Source of the DNA: JAFGDI01 sp963667715
GTDB lineage: Bacteria; Planctomycetota; Phycisphaerae; Sedimentisphaerales; SM23-30
Direction: 5' to 3'
Assembly: GCA_963667715.1 (NCBI GenBank)
Contig: OY763926.1
Location: 4,402,001-4,466,000 of the forward strand
Length of the DNA stretch: 64,000 nucleotides
The notes beneath the pieces were generated by a model. The model had not been told where the DNA came from and did no database searches. It saw only the letters and a program-made list of their open reading frames with translations. Below are positions 52,381 through 61,480 of this stretch, in pieces. Position 1 is the stretch's first letter. Each line of letters starts with the position of its first letter. A program made the position numbers and the translations under genes.

Positions 52381-53648
52381 CCCAGGCTCTCCAACTTACC
52401 CGCCAGCTCTTCATGCTGTGCTTTGGAAAAATGTTTTTTTGCAACTGGCTTTTCAGTACTCCCAACAGCTGAAGTTGTATCATTCAAAATATCAATAAGC
52501 TTGACCCGGGCTGCACTGGTCTTGTAACCAACACTTTTATTGATCACATTTTTTTTCTCATCAGGATCATCTTTGAGACTGAAATAATAACTTCGAGATT
52601 TGACAGATAAGGGACCTGCCGGTTCTATATATTTATCTTCAACTGTACGTATTCCATGCCAATACCTTGGGCCATCACACCAACCGGTATACAAATAAGC
52701 TGGAACATCCTTAACATCCTGGCCAGACATCATTGAGACAAGTGAACGACCACAGACATTTTCTGGGACATCGATACCGCACAACTCCATAAGAGTCGGC
52801 ATTATATCTATATGCCTGACTTGCTGGTCAATGATCTGGCCTGCAGGAACACCAGGGCCAGTAATAGCCAACGGAATACGGTGGAGCTCATCATAAGGAA
52901 AGAAACCATGATCCAGCCAATCCTGCGGACGATGCGGCATATGGAAAACACCACGAAGCTTACGCATCAGATAGTCAGGCAGACTTCTACTAGACCTGCG
53001 TTTTAGAACCTCACCATGATCACTGGTCAAAACAACAATAGTATCATCAGGAATAAGAGAATATATCTTTGAAAGTTTTTCATCAAGCTGCTGCCAGGCG
53101 ATATCATACAATTTATATGAACGTTTTTTAATGCCATGGTCATCTTGTGTTTTGATCGGTTCGTGAAGCTCGAACAAGTGCAGCAGAGTAAAGGTCGGCA
53201 TATCAGAAGACAAAGTATCCTCAAGCATAGCGGGTAAATCATCGCCCCATTGCGAGAACAGATTATCGGTGTTAGGGCGAACATCGTAACTGAGAAAACC
53301 TTTATCCAGCCCAAAAGGACCATATAACGGACCTGTCATTAACCCCTTGGTATAGTAACCATTTTCAGCAAAATACTCAGCGATAGTTTTAACATCGCTA
53401 TTTAGAGACGGGCCCTGTAAGGAATAAATACCGTGACGAAAATGCCGCTGGGAGGTAAACATACTGCCAAAACTGACCGGGGTGATCGACGCAGCTGACA
53501 CAGCCTGCGAGAAGCATGTGCCTTTGTCTTTTAATATAGACCATCCAACTAAGTCCTCGGCTTCATCTTCAACAGGGCATCTGTCCGCACGTAAGCAGTC
53601 AACCACTATCCAAAGTACGTTTGGCTTCTTAACAGTTTCAAAATCCAT
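52371..53648 (-). CDS. Sulfatase-like hydrolase/transferase of the alkaline phosphatase superfamily
   Basis: 425 residues. Metal-binding NVLWIVVDCLRADR (Asp in V-D) opens the protein and VLTSDHGE (about 215) supplies the second metal site; the overall layout and MPHRPQDWLDHGFFPYDELHRIPLAITGPGV, RHIDIMPTLMELCGIDVPENVCGRSL are sulfatase-like. The formylglycine motif C/S-x-P-x-R is absent: the expected region reads SAASITPVSFGSMFTSQRH, so the nucleophile is probably a Ser or Thr (as in phosphotransferases of this superfamily), and a true sulfatase activity is doubtful. Neighbouring surface-polysaccharide genes suggest a phospho-decoration or trimming role. Confidence 0.8.
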   Translation of the reverse strand: MDFETVKKPNVLWIVVDCLRADRCPVEDEAEDLVGWSILKDKGTCFSQAVSAASITPVSFGSMFTSQRHFRHGIYSLQGPSLNSDVKTIAEYFAENGYYTKGLMTGPLYGPFGLDKGFLSYDVRPNTDNLFSQWGDDLPAMLEDTLSSDMPTFTLLHLFELHEPIKTQDDHGIKKRSYKLYDIAWQQLDEKLSKIYSLIPDDTIVVLTSDHGEVLKRRSSRSLPDYLMRKLRGVFHMPHRPQDWLDHGFFPYDELHRIPLAITGPGVPAGQIIDQQVRHIDIMPTLMELCGIDVPENVCGRSLVSMMSGQDVKDVPAYLYTGWCDGPRYWHGIRTVEDKYIEPAGPLSVKSRSYYFSLKDDPDEKKNVINKSVGYKTSAARVKLIDILNDTTSAVGSTEKPVAKKHFSKAQHEELAGKLESLGYI

Positions 53649-53873
53649 AATACTCTTTACTTTATCTCTAGGTCCTCATTATTATTTCTTATCGTTTAAA
53701 GTATGTTTTTTCCCTTCAAAAATACTTTAACGACCTTAACAAAAAACAATTCTGTTCAATAACTGAAAAACAATTACCTTGAATTCGAAACTGTTGAACG
53801 AATAAGGTTGGGATTTAATTATTAAATCAGAAAAACTTTTTCATATCCGTCTCTACACTTATGCAGAATTATC

Positions 53874-54944
53874 TCAAATCTTTAGACCGTTGGTTATAAA
53901 GGCCTTTGACCTCATAACCAGATCGTTTAACATTTCAGCTGCCTGCACTTTGTCATATTTAAACTGCGGCTCGGTATTATTACCATCATGAGTTTCTATG
54001 TACCTGTCGGTTAGGCCGACAGCAGACAAGACATTATCAACTCTGGCATTTTGTCCGGGCTTACCGGCAACCATAAAATCCTTACCCAGCACAATCGAAA
54101 ATGCTGTGCCATGGAAAGAGTTTGTACAAACAAAAGCGGCATCTCTGAATAATGACAAATAGCCAAGTGGGCCAACACCTTTTATAAGCTTACCACATTG
54201 ACTGTACTTAGTCTTGCCCCCTTTGAGGTAGATTATCTTTTTACCTGTCTCTAACGACAACTGACGGGCTCGTTCAAACATGCCGACATCTTCTGCCATA
54301 TAATAAACCAGAATGTAACTATCTGGCTTTAAACTGGACTTTTCACCTTCAATAAGGCTCAGCCATTTATCTTTTGCCAGCAGGAAAACAGGATCAAGTA
54401 CAACGTCACTGCTTACACCATAATTATCCTGTACATAATCGTGAGTAGATACTTCTCTGACAGAAATACTATCATAATTCGCTAATAGCTTATTAGCATC
54501 AATAGCCTGCCAGTTAACTTCACTAACATTCCCCAGACTGGCAGCATATGCAAGCTTAACAGCACCATCAGAAACGAAGTCCAGGAAATATGCTGTTGTA
54601 TTATTGCATATTCGCAAATTCCAGATCTGGTCACTACCTGCAATATAAGCGTCAAACTGCGGCGGTTGGCTATATAACTGATCACGAGAATATTCGGCTG
54701 TTAATGATAAATATTTCCTGCGAAAAGCTTCAAACTCTAACTGCCTTTTATAACCGCCAAAGAGCTCACTGATCTTTCTATTTAATTTTTTTAACCCGCT
54801 TTTATGCTTAGCCGGGAAAGGTTTATAATCTATTATTTCGCATTTACTGCCTAAACTTATAACTGTCTGCTGAAGCGCATACGATTGCAAAACAGCTCCG
54901 TAGTTATTTGCCCAGTGAAATGTGATTATTGCAACATTATTCAT
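53874..54944 (-). CDS. Polysaccharide pyruvyl transferase family protein
   Basis: 356 residues from ATG 54944 (MNNVAIITFHWANNYGAVLQSYALQQ), the family-typical start; the frame stays open to 54992 with no ribosome-binding site at either place. PS_pyruv_trans signatures: the N-terminal strand-loop above, YIAGSDQIWN (about 95-104), and C-terminal FVCTNSFHGTAFSIVLGKDFM, where S-F-H-G is the donor-binding motif. Such enzymes add ketal pyruvate to sugars of capsules and exopolysaccharides. It fits the surrounding glycan cluster. Confidence 0.9.
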   Translation of the reverse strand: MNNVAIITFHWANNYGAVLQSYALQQTVISLGSKCEIIDYKPFPAKHKSGLKKLNRKISELFGGYKRQLEFEAFRRKYLSLTAEYSRDQLYSQPPQFDAYIAGSDQIWNLRICNNTTAYFLDFVSDGAVKLAYAASLGNVSEVNWQAIDANKLLANYDSISVREVSTHDYVQDNYGVSSDVVLDPVFLLAKDKWLSLIEGEKSSLKPDSYILVYYMAEDVGMFERARQLSLETGKKIIYLKGGKTKYSQCGKLIKGVGPLGYLSLFRDAAFVCTNSFHGTAFSIVLGKDFMVAGKPGQNARVDNVLSAVGLTDRYIETHDGNNTEPQFKYDKVQAAEMLNDLVMRSKAFITNGLKI

Positions 54945-55197
54945 GTACAGTTGTATCTCACAAAAAACAGGTGATATTTTTATTTTAGACATCGCACAAT
55001 AGCGACAAATGCGGGCAGGCCTAGTATAACCTTTTAATCTCTTAAATGTTAAATACTTAACACAATTTGATTATACAACAATTATACTTATAGATACAGA
55101 TTTTTTTAATTTTGTATCAGGGATTTGCCGTAGTATGTATGCCAACAAAATATAAACAGCTCATAACCAACTATTTATATAAACAAGTTTTTTTATA

Positions 55198-56118
55198 CTA
55201 TTTTTCTCTATTAGCCAGATAGTCGATCAATGCACTGTTAAATATTTTAACTCCGTCCATGTTAACATGATGGGCATCCCAGAAGTGAACATGGTCGTCT
55301 AAAGTCAAAACATTGTTATAATTCACATATTCACCATACGAAGTGAAATATTTGTCAACTTCATCATTGTTGGTATGCGACTTGAAATACACATTGCTAA
55401 CTGGCGCCTGCACCAAAAGGAAATCGATATTGTTATTCTTAAAATAATCAATTATACGAGCAAAAGCTTCTTTCTGATCATCATTGAATTTCCAACTCTG
55501 ATCTCTAAATGTGTATTCTTTTTTACATACAGCAAATTTCTCAGAAAAGCCGCCAGGAATATATTTACCCATTGGCTTGATCGCTGGTAGTGGCTTAAAG
55601 CTGCCCAGGAAAAAATTATGCATCCACTGAAATACTACGGTATTATATACCATAAGATTATTCTGCTCTAATATCAGTTTGGCATTATCATCGCCAAAGG
55701 CATTATTTACCAACAAATTTACCCAGGACTCTGTGCCACCATCACCAAAAGTTCTAGGATACACTTCATATATCACCAGCTTTGGCTTTAGTTGCGGGAC
55801 ATATTTCTTTATCAAAGCCTCAGTATTAACCGGACACTGGGCACCAGTACCAAGATTAAACGTCTTCTCGTAGCCAGCCTCTTTGAATATGCGAGGGTCG
55901 AACCCACCACCACAATGTGAAGAGCCAATAAAAAGGATATCAATATCACTATAGCTTTTTATCTCTGCTATTTTTAGCTGTAGATTGCCGTCGATGTATG
56001 GACATATGTTCTTTTGCAGTTTCTTAGGTGCAAACTCTCCCCAAGCAAACAGAAATACAAAAAAACTGATAAGCACAAATACAGCGAAGAACAGACTTTT
56101 CTTAATAAATAGTTTCAT
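55198..56118 (-). CDS. SGNH-like membrane-anchored protein paired with MBOAT acyltransferase
   Basis: 306 residues from ATG 56118, which lies one base past the MBOAT stop (TAG-T-ATG), so translation is coupled; the frame extends to 56160 without a ribosome-binding site. One N-terminal membrane helix (about 5-25, FIKKSLFFAVFVLISFFVFLFAW). The SGNH pattern is LFIGSSHCGGGFDPRIF (block I with S after G-S), and a C-terminal D-x-x-H may be in FWDAHHVNMDG, resembling the AlgJ/AlgX/DltD group that finishes acetylation of polysaccharide outside the membrane. Catalytic triad needs confirmation by alignment. Confidence 0.78.
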   Translation of the reverse strand: MKLFIKKSLFFAVFVLISFFVFLFAWGEFAPKKLQKNICPYIDGNLQLKIAEIKSYSDIDILFIGSSHCGGGFDPRIFKEAGYEKTFNLGTGAQCPVNTEALIKKYVPQLKPKLVIYEVYPRTFGDGGTESWVNLLVNNAFGDDNAKLILEQNNLMVYNTVVFQWMHNFFLGSFKPLPAIKPMGKYIPGGFSEKFAVCKKEYTFRDQSWKFNDDQKEAFARIIDYFKNNNIDFLLVQAPVSNVYFKSHTNNDEVDKYFTSYGEYVNYNNVLTLDDHVHFWDAHHVNMDGVKIFNSALIDYLANREK

Positions 56119-56119
56119 A

Positions 56120-57571
56120 CTAAAATTGGAAATATATAAACGGGGCGCCATTAGTTTCAAAAAACATTACCATTATAAAAATAACAAAAGAATAAAAAGC
56201 CCACCTTAATGAACTATGCCATGGTAGTACAAGCTTTTCAATTGCATATTTGTCCTTACGACTAATCCATTCTAATATTAAAAAGAAAATGATCGAAATA
56301 TTGGTAGTCCTTGCCACATTCTTCGAGGCGAAATCAGAGCTGGCAAATAACGACTTATCGAAGATACCTGAAAGATAGGCAAAAGCTTCACCCAGATTGT
56401 CCGCGCGGAAGAATATCCATGAGAATGTAACAAGTAAAAAAGTAATGAACATCTGGCAGAACTCTTTACCAGTAGGGATTATCCTATCCTTAGAGACCAC
56501 CTCCAGATACTGACGATTTTTGCCCAGTAATAGCAGCGGCAGGAAAAAGATCGCATGCAAAGCGCCCCAGACGATAAAAGTCCAGTTAGCACCATGCCAG
56601 AAGCCGCTAACAATGAAAACTATAAAAGTATTCCTTACCTTCTTACCGGTAGAACATCGACTACCGCCAAGCGGGATATAGACATAATCTCTAAACCAGG
56701 TAGATAGCGATATATGCCACCTGCGCCAGAACTCGGAGATATCACGCGAAAAATATGGATATGCAAAATTCTGCATCAGGTCAAAGCCAAACAACCTGGC
56801 TGTACCGATCGCAATATCAGAATAACCCGAGAAATCGCCGTAGATCTGGAAAGCAAAGTAAATAGCTCCTAATAATAAGGTACTGCCTGAACATTCGCTA
56901 TAGTTGCCAAATATATCATTAACATGTAAAGCACAGTTGTCAGCGATAACGATCTTCTTGAAAAAGCCCCACAATATCTGTCGCATGCCGTCAACTGACT
57001 TGCTGTAATCAAACTTGCGGCTGGTATAAAACTGTGGCAACAGATGGGTCGCTCTCTCGATCGGACCGGCAACCAGCTGCGGGAAGAAACTCACAAAAGC
57101 ACAGAAGGCGGTAAAATCCCTGGTTGGCTCCAGCTTACGGCGATATACATCTATTGTATAGCTCATAGTCTGGAATGTATAAAAACTAATACCAACCGGC
57201 AAGACAATATTCAGCGAATATTGGTTCATCTGCAAACCAGTAAAGGCAAAAGCCGAGACAAAGCTATCAACAAAGAAGTTGCAATACTTAAAGAACCCCA
57301 GGAAGCCAAGATTGACAAACATACTGATCCAGAGCAGGTACTTTCTTTTATTTTCCCGCTGCTCGCCGGCAAGCTTCAGCCCAACGGTATAATCTACCAG
57401 AGTACTAAAAAGAATGAGGAAAAGAAAACGCCAGTCCCACCAGCCGTAAAAAACATAGCTGGCAAATACAATGAAGGCATTTTGCAGTCGCAGGCTTTTA
57501 TTAGTCACAAACCAATAGACCATAAAAACCAGCGGCAGGAATATCAAAAATTCTATTGAGTTGAAAAACAC
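56120..57571 (-). CDS. MBOAT family O-acyltransferase, AlgI-like
   Basis: 483 residues, GTG start with AGGA 7 bases upstream. Many membrane helices; landmarks are FFPQLVAGPIERATHLLPQF, FWRRWHISLSTWFRDYVYIPLGG and SGFWHGANWTFIVWGALHA, whose His is the MBOAT catalytic residue. AlgI-type enzymes pass acetyl groups across the membrane for O-acetylation of exported polysaccharides and partner with SGNH proteins such as the gene immediately downstream. Confidence 0.94.
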   Translation of the reverse strand: MFFNSIEFLIFLPLVFMVYWFVTNKSLRLQNAFIVFASYVFYGWWDWRFLFLILFSTLVDYTVGLKLAGEQRENKRKYLLWISMFVNLGFLGFFKYCNFFVDSFVSAFAFTGLQMNQYSLNIVLPVGISFYTFQTMSYTIDVYRRKLEPTRDFTAFCAFVSFFPQLVAGPIERATHLLPQFYTSRKFDYSKSVDGMRQILWGFFKKIVIADNCALHVNDIFGNYSECSGSTLLLGAIYFAFQIYGDFSGYSDIAIGTARLFGFDLMQNFAYPYFSRDISEFWRRWHISLSTWFRDYVYIPLGGSRCSTGKKVRNTFIVFIVSGFWHGANWTFIVWGALHAIFFLPLLLLGKNRQYLEVVSKDRIIPTGKEFCQMFITFLLVTFSWIFFRADNLGEAFAYLSGIFDKSLFASSDFASKNVARTTNISIIFFLILEWISRKDKYAIEKLVLPWHSSLRWAFYSFVIFIMVMFFETNGAPFIYFQF

Positions 57572-57703
57572 TTCTCATTCCTAACTATACATAGATTCTA
57601 CTGTCTCATTATACAAAAATGTAAACAGCCAAAAATGATAGCATAATAATACCAATTATGCAAAATCATTCCAATACCGCACAACAGAGTCAGGAATAAT
57701 CAT

Positions 57704-57739
57704 AAAAAAAGGGAAACAATCGCTAAACTGTTTCCCTTT
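57704..57739 (-). terminator. Intrinsic terminator of glmS
   Basis: On the minus strand AAAGGGAAACA, 10-base loop, TGTTTCCCTTT then T-run; 11-bp perfect stem. Confidence 0.93.
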
Positions 57740-57761
57740 ATTATTTTATATATATAATTGA

Positions 57762-59627
57762 TTACTCAACCGTAACACTTTTCGCCAGATTTCTTGGCTT
57801 GTCAACGTCATGTCCACGAATTACCGCAGCATGATAAGCCAGCATCTGTAGAGGAATAACCGTCAGCAGCGGCTGAAGCTCTTCCAGAGTATCAGGCACA
57901 TAGAAGACATGCTCTGCATACTTCTGGATCTCTGTGTCACCTTCAGTTGCAACCGCAAGAATACGCCCGCCACGAGCACGAACTTCTTCCATATTGCTTA
58001 CGATCTTTTCGTACTGGCTGCACTTAGGAACAATAAACACAACCGGCATCTCTTTGGTTATCAATGCGATAGGACCGTGCTTCATTTCCGCCGCCGGCAT
58101 ACCTTCAGCATGGATATACGATATTTCCTTGAGCTTGAGGGCGCCTTCAAGAGCTACCGGGAACTGATAGCCACGACCAAGGAACAACCAGTTTTCCTTA
58201 TCGCAATAAGGCTCAACAGTCTTTCTGATAGTATCATTCTGTTTCAGGATCTGCTCAATCTGGTCAGGAATACGGTTAAGAGCTTCCAGATATTCCTGCA
58301 GTTTCTGCTGTGACATATGACGACGACGAGCAATAAACAAGGCTAGAAGGGTCAAGACTGAAACTTGGCCGGTAAATGCCTTTGTAGAGGCAACACCAAT
58401 TTCTGGCCCTACGTGTAGATATACACCGCAATCAGTCTCGCGAGCGATGGTACTACCAACAGCATTTACAACACCGATACAAAGAGCACCACGCTGTTTG
58501 GCTTCTCTTAGTGCAGCGAGAGTGTCAATAGTCTCACCTGACTGACTGATCACCACCTGCATAGTATTCTGGTCAATTATCGGGTTACGATAACGGAATT
58601 CTGAGGCATAATCCACTTCAGTAGGAAGCATAGCCAGCTCTTCAAAGATATATTCGGCCACAAGACCTGCATGCCAGGCAGTACCGCAAGCAGTAATATT
58701 AAGCTTACGAGCCTGTACCAGCTCGCGGACATGGTCCATTACGCCGCCAAGCTTGATCTCGCCACCAGCCAGATCGATACGACCACTCAAACAAGCGCGA
58801 ATTTTTTCCGGCTGTTCGAATATTTCCTTTTCCATATAGTGCTTATAGTCAGCCAGTTCGATCTCTTCGAGAGTATATTCGATCTTTTCGACCTTGGCAG
58901 CTACAGGAATATTATCAACGGTTGAAGTGCGATAGCCGTCGCGAGTAACGACCGCCATTTCATTATCGCCCAGATAAATAGCCTGAGATGTATGATTTAC
59001 GATCGCAGCTGCATCTGAAGAGATAATATATTCGCCGTCACCAACGCCCAGTACCAGTGGACTACCCTTTCTGGCAGCAATGATCATATCAGGCGATTCC
59101 GAGCAGATAACAGTGATACCATAAGTACCTTCAAGCTCGCTAAGTGCAAGTCTGGTAGACATTTCCAGCTTTTTAGCATTTGAAGTGCCAGCTTCAAACT
59201 GGCTTTCCAGATGGTAGAAATGGCTTATGAGATTTGCAATAACTTCAGAGTCGGTATCACTCTGGAAGCTGGCTCCCTTAGTGATAAGCCACTTTTTCAG
59301 GGTCGCAAAGTTTTCCACAATACCATTATGTACAATAGCTATCTTGCCGGTATGGTCTCTATGCGGATGAGCATTTTTTTCAACCGGAGCTCCATGGGTA
59401 GCCCAACGAGTGTGAGCAATACCAGCAGTACCTTCGAGATGGTTATTTTCAAGTTTACCAGCCAGATCAGCGATACGCCCTGGGCTGCGAACTATATTTA
59501 ACGCATTGTCATTGTCACAGATAGCGACACCAGAGGAATCATAACCTCTGTATTCCAAACGCTTTAAGCCTTCAACTAAAATATCCTCGGCTTGTTTGTC
59601 GCCTAAATAAGCAACTATTCCGCACAT
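57762..59627 (-). CDS. glmS: Glutamine-fructose-6-phosphate aminotransferase (isomerizing)
   Basis: 621 residues. Makes glucosamine-6-phosphate from fructose-6-phosphate and glutamine, the entry to cell-wall and polysaccharide amino sugars. MCGIVAYLGDKQAED gives Cys1 as the glutaminase nucleophile; RWATHGAPVEKNAHPH and KLIVHNGIVENF-type motifs follow. The two SIS domains are from about 290 (CGTAWHAG) and 470 (LFLGRGYQFPVALEGALKLKE), ending with KSVTVE as the family's C-terminal tail. GGGAG lies 7 bases upstream of ATG 59627. There is no glmS ribozyme motif upstream. Faces the MBOAT gene beyond the terminator. Confidence 0.98.
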   Translation of the reverse strand: MCGIVAYLGDKQAEDILVEGLKRLEYRGYDSSGVAICDNDNALNIVRSPGRIADLAGKLENNHLEGTAGIAHTRWATHGAPVEKNAHPHRDHTGKIAIVHNGIVENFATLKKWLITKGASFQSDTDSEVIANLISHFYHLESQFEAGTSNAKKLEMSTRLALSELEGTYGITVICSESPDMIIAARKGSPLVLGVGDGEYIISSDAAAIVNHTSQAIYLGDNEMAVVTRDGYRTSTVDNIPVAAKVEKIEYTLEEIELADYKHYMEKEIFEQPEKIRACLSGRIDLAGGEIKLGGVMDHVRELVQARKLNITACGTAWHAGLVAEYIFEELAMLPTEVDYASEFRYRNPIIDQNTMQVVISQSGETIDTLAALREAKQRGALCIGVVNAVGSTIARETDCGVYLHVGPEIGVASTKAFTGQVSVLTLLALFIARRRHMSQQKLQEYLEALNRIPDQIEQILKQNDTIRKTVEPYCDKENWLFLGRGYQFPVALEGALKLKEISYIHAEGMPAAEMKHGPIALITKEMPVVFIVPKCSQYEKIVSNMEEVRARGGRILAVATEGDTEIQKYAEHVFYVPDTLEELQPLLTVIPLQMLAYHAAVIRGHDVDKPRNLAKSVTVE

Positions 59628-59933
59628 AATAATTCTCCCAAAAAGGAAATTTTTGTTACAACTTCATACTTTATAATTAGTTATCGTAAAATATCTTTAT
59701 CCACTTTAACAGAACTATTATAGTTCAATTCTGTTCAAAATACATTACTTTTGCAGATTTTATCGATTGACAACCGTAAAACACGCCAGTACAGTGCCAT
59801 ACAGTGCGATTTATTGTTGCCCGATATAGCTCTCTGAGTTATAATACCGCCCTGAACAGTTGTTAAACTGGCCTCAGAACTACAATTCAGTTAATATTTT
59901 GCCTATGCAAAATTACCCCGAGGGTTGATGAAA
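59628..59933. other. Divergent promoter region of glmS and purM
   Basis: About 300 bp, AT-rich. A GAAC-rich imperfect hairpin near 59709 (AACAGAAC ... GTTCTGTT-like) is visible but short. I looked for the glmS ribozyme and for a purine riboswitch and found neither. Confidence 0.5.
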
Positions 59934-61001
59934 ATGTCAAAAAAAGAAGCTATTACTTACCAGCAGTCAGGCGTCAGTATCGAAGCAAATGACGAAATGG
60001 TAGATCTTATCAGTTCTAATGTCAAGCGAACACATGGTCCGCGTGTCATGCATCTGCATAATGCCTTTGCCGGGCTGTTCAGACTCGACAGTGACAAAAT
60101 GTTCAAAAAGAACTATAAAAATCCTGTCCTTGTTGCCTGTACCGACGGGGTAGGCACCAAAGTCAAGATCGCTGCTTCTATGAAAAAGTATAATACAGTC
60201 GGTATTGATCTGGTAGCGATGAGCGTTAACGATATGATCGTTCAGGGAGCTGAACCGCTGTTTTTCCTCGATTATGTAGCGGTTAACAATCTGGAACCTG
60301 CTCTTATCAACCAGTTTGTAGAAGGTATCAGCGAAGGCTGTGTTCAGAGTGATTGTGCTCTTATCGGTGGTGAAACCGCTGAGATGCCGGATGTTTATAC
60401 TAAAGGTGAATTTGACCTGGCTGGTTTTGCCGTTGGCGTAATTGAAAAGGACAATCTACCAACACCTGACAATATCGAGCCTGGCGACGTCGTGATCGGT
60501 TTGGCCAGCAGCGGTATCCATTCTAACGGCTACTCTCTTGTTCGCAGAATTTGCTTCGATCGCGAAAATCTTAAATGTGAAGATCATATCGAGCAGCTGG
60601 GCGAAACTCTGGGCGACGCTCTCTTACGCCCTACAAAGATATATGCTAAAAGCATTGTCGCTCTTTTAGAAAAATACCCGCTTAACAGTGTAATTAAGGC
60701 TATGGCCCACATCACCGGTGGTGGTCTGGTCGGTAATATACCAAGAGTACTAGACGGAAAATTTGACGTTGAACTCGACAGCAGCAGCTGGGAAGTTCCG
60801 GCTATCTTCAATTTCCTAAAGGAAATCGGACCGGTTGCAATGGAAGAAATGTACCGCGTATTCAATATGGGTATAGGTTATACCATTATCGCCAAAGCAT
60901 CAGAAAAAGACGGGATCATAAATATGCTCACAGAGCTTGGTGAAAAGCCATATCTTATCGGCTCAGTTAAAGCTGGTAACGGCAAAGTTACTATTAAATA
61001 A
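59934..61001 (+). CDS. purM: Phosphoribosylformylglycinamidine cyclo-ligase (AIR synthetase)
   Basis: 355 residues from ATG 59934, chosen because GAGGG at 59920-59924 gives 9 bases spacing; TTG 59925 and ATG 59928 are too close. Catalyses ATP-dependent ring closure of FGAM to AIR in purine synthesis. Landmarks: SGVSIEANDEMVDLI, VACTDGVGTKVKIA (ATP site), DLVAMSVNDMIVQGAEPLFFLDY, GETAEMPDVY, ASSGIHSNGYSLVRRI and HITGGGLVGNIPRVL. No other pur gene is adjacent, and the perfect terminator 45 bp downstream makes it a single-gene unit. Confidence 0.97.
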   Translation: MSKKEAITYQQSGVSIEANDEMVDLISSNVKRTHGPRVMHLHNAFAGLFRLDSDKMFKKNYKNPVLVACTDGVGTKVKIAASMKKYNTVGIDLVAMSVNDMIVQGAEPLFFLDYVAVNNLEPALINQFVEGISEGCVQSDCALIGGETAEMPDVYTKGEFDLAGFAVGVIEKDNLPTPDNIEPGDVVIGLASSGIHSNGYSLVRRICFDRENLKCEDHIEQLGETLGDALLRPTKIYAKSIVALLEKYPLNSVIKAMAHITGGGLVGNIPRVLDGKFDVELDSSSWEVPAIFNFLKEIGPVAMEEMYRVFNMGIGYTIIAKASEKDGIINMLTELGEKPYLIGSVKAGNGKVTIK

Positions 61002-61045
61002 CCCTGTCGTATATCATCTGTTAAAATAATTAGTTATATATCACA

Positions 61046-61080
61046 CCTCTTTTGGAAAGTTTTCCAAAAGAGGTTTTTTT
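61046..61080 (+). terminator. Intrinsic terminator of purM
   Basis: CCTCTTTTGGAAA, 2-base loop GT, TTTCCAAAAGAGG, then seven T; perfect 13-bp arms. Confidence 0.95.
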
Positions 61081-61480
61081 ACACATATACAACTCTGAAA
61101 TTTCACTTCTACGTCCGATATAAAAGCTTAAAAAATAATTTTATTATTTTTTAAGCAAAAGTAAATACTACTTACAATTATTTACACTCCAAGAATACTC
61201 CACCCCCAAAGCACTATCACATCATGTTTAAGATCGTGATAAATCCGCCTTATAAAGCCAGATATAAAATTTACTGCACATATTGACATATTAGTGAAAT
61301 ATATTTCACTCAAACAGTGCAAATATTGCAAACATATTTGCTATATTATTAGTCAGTATCTGGAACTTATATAAATTATTATGGAACTATCACTATTTGT
61401 AATTTCATTAGCACCAATACTTTTCCGATAGAAATCATACAGAGAAAGCTAACAAAAACACAACAACAAAGGAAATAGTT
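61081..61480. other. Leader region of the chemoreceptor gene
   Basis: 400 bp, AT-rich, no gene. The palindrome at 61294-61311 is the only clear element. Confidence 0.5.
61294..61311. promoter_or_regulatory. 18-bp perfect palindrome, candidate operator
   Basis: AGTGAAATATATTTCACT is its own reverse complement and lies 170 bp upstream of the chemoreceptor start codon. Perfect 18-bp palindromes in AT-rich DNA are suggestive of a dimeric regulator site; the binding protein is unknown. Confidence 0.5.

Noticed and set aside
59628..59933. glmS ribozyme upstream of glmS
   Set aside because: The conserved ribozyme core (AGCGCC with following pseudoknot strands) is not present on the minus strand here.
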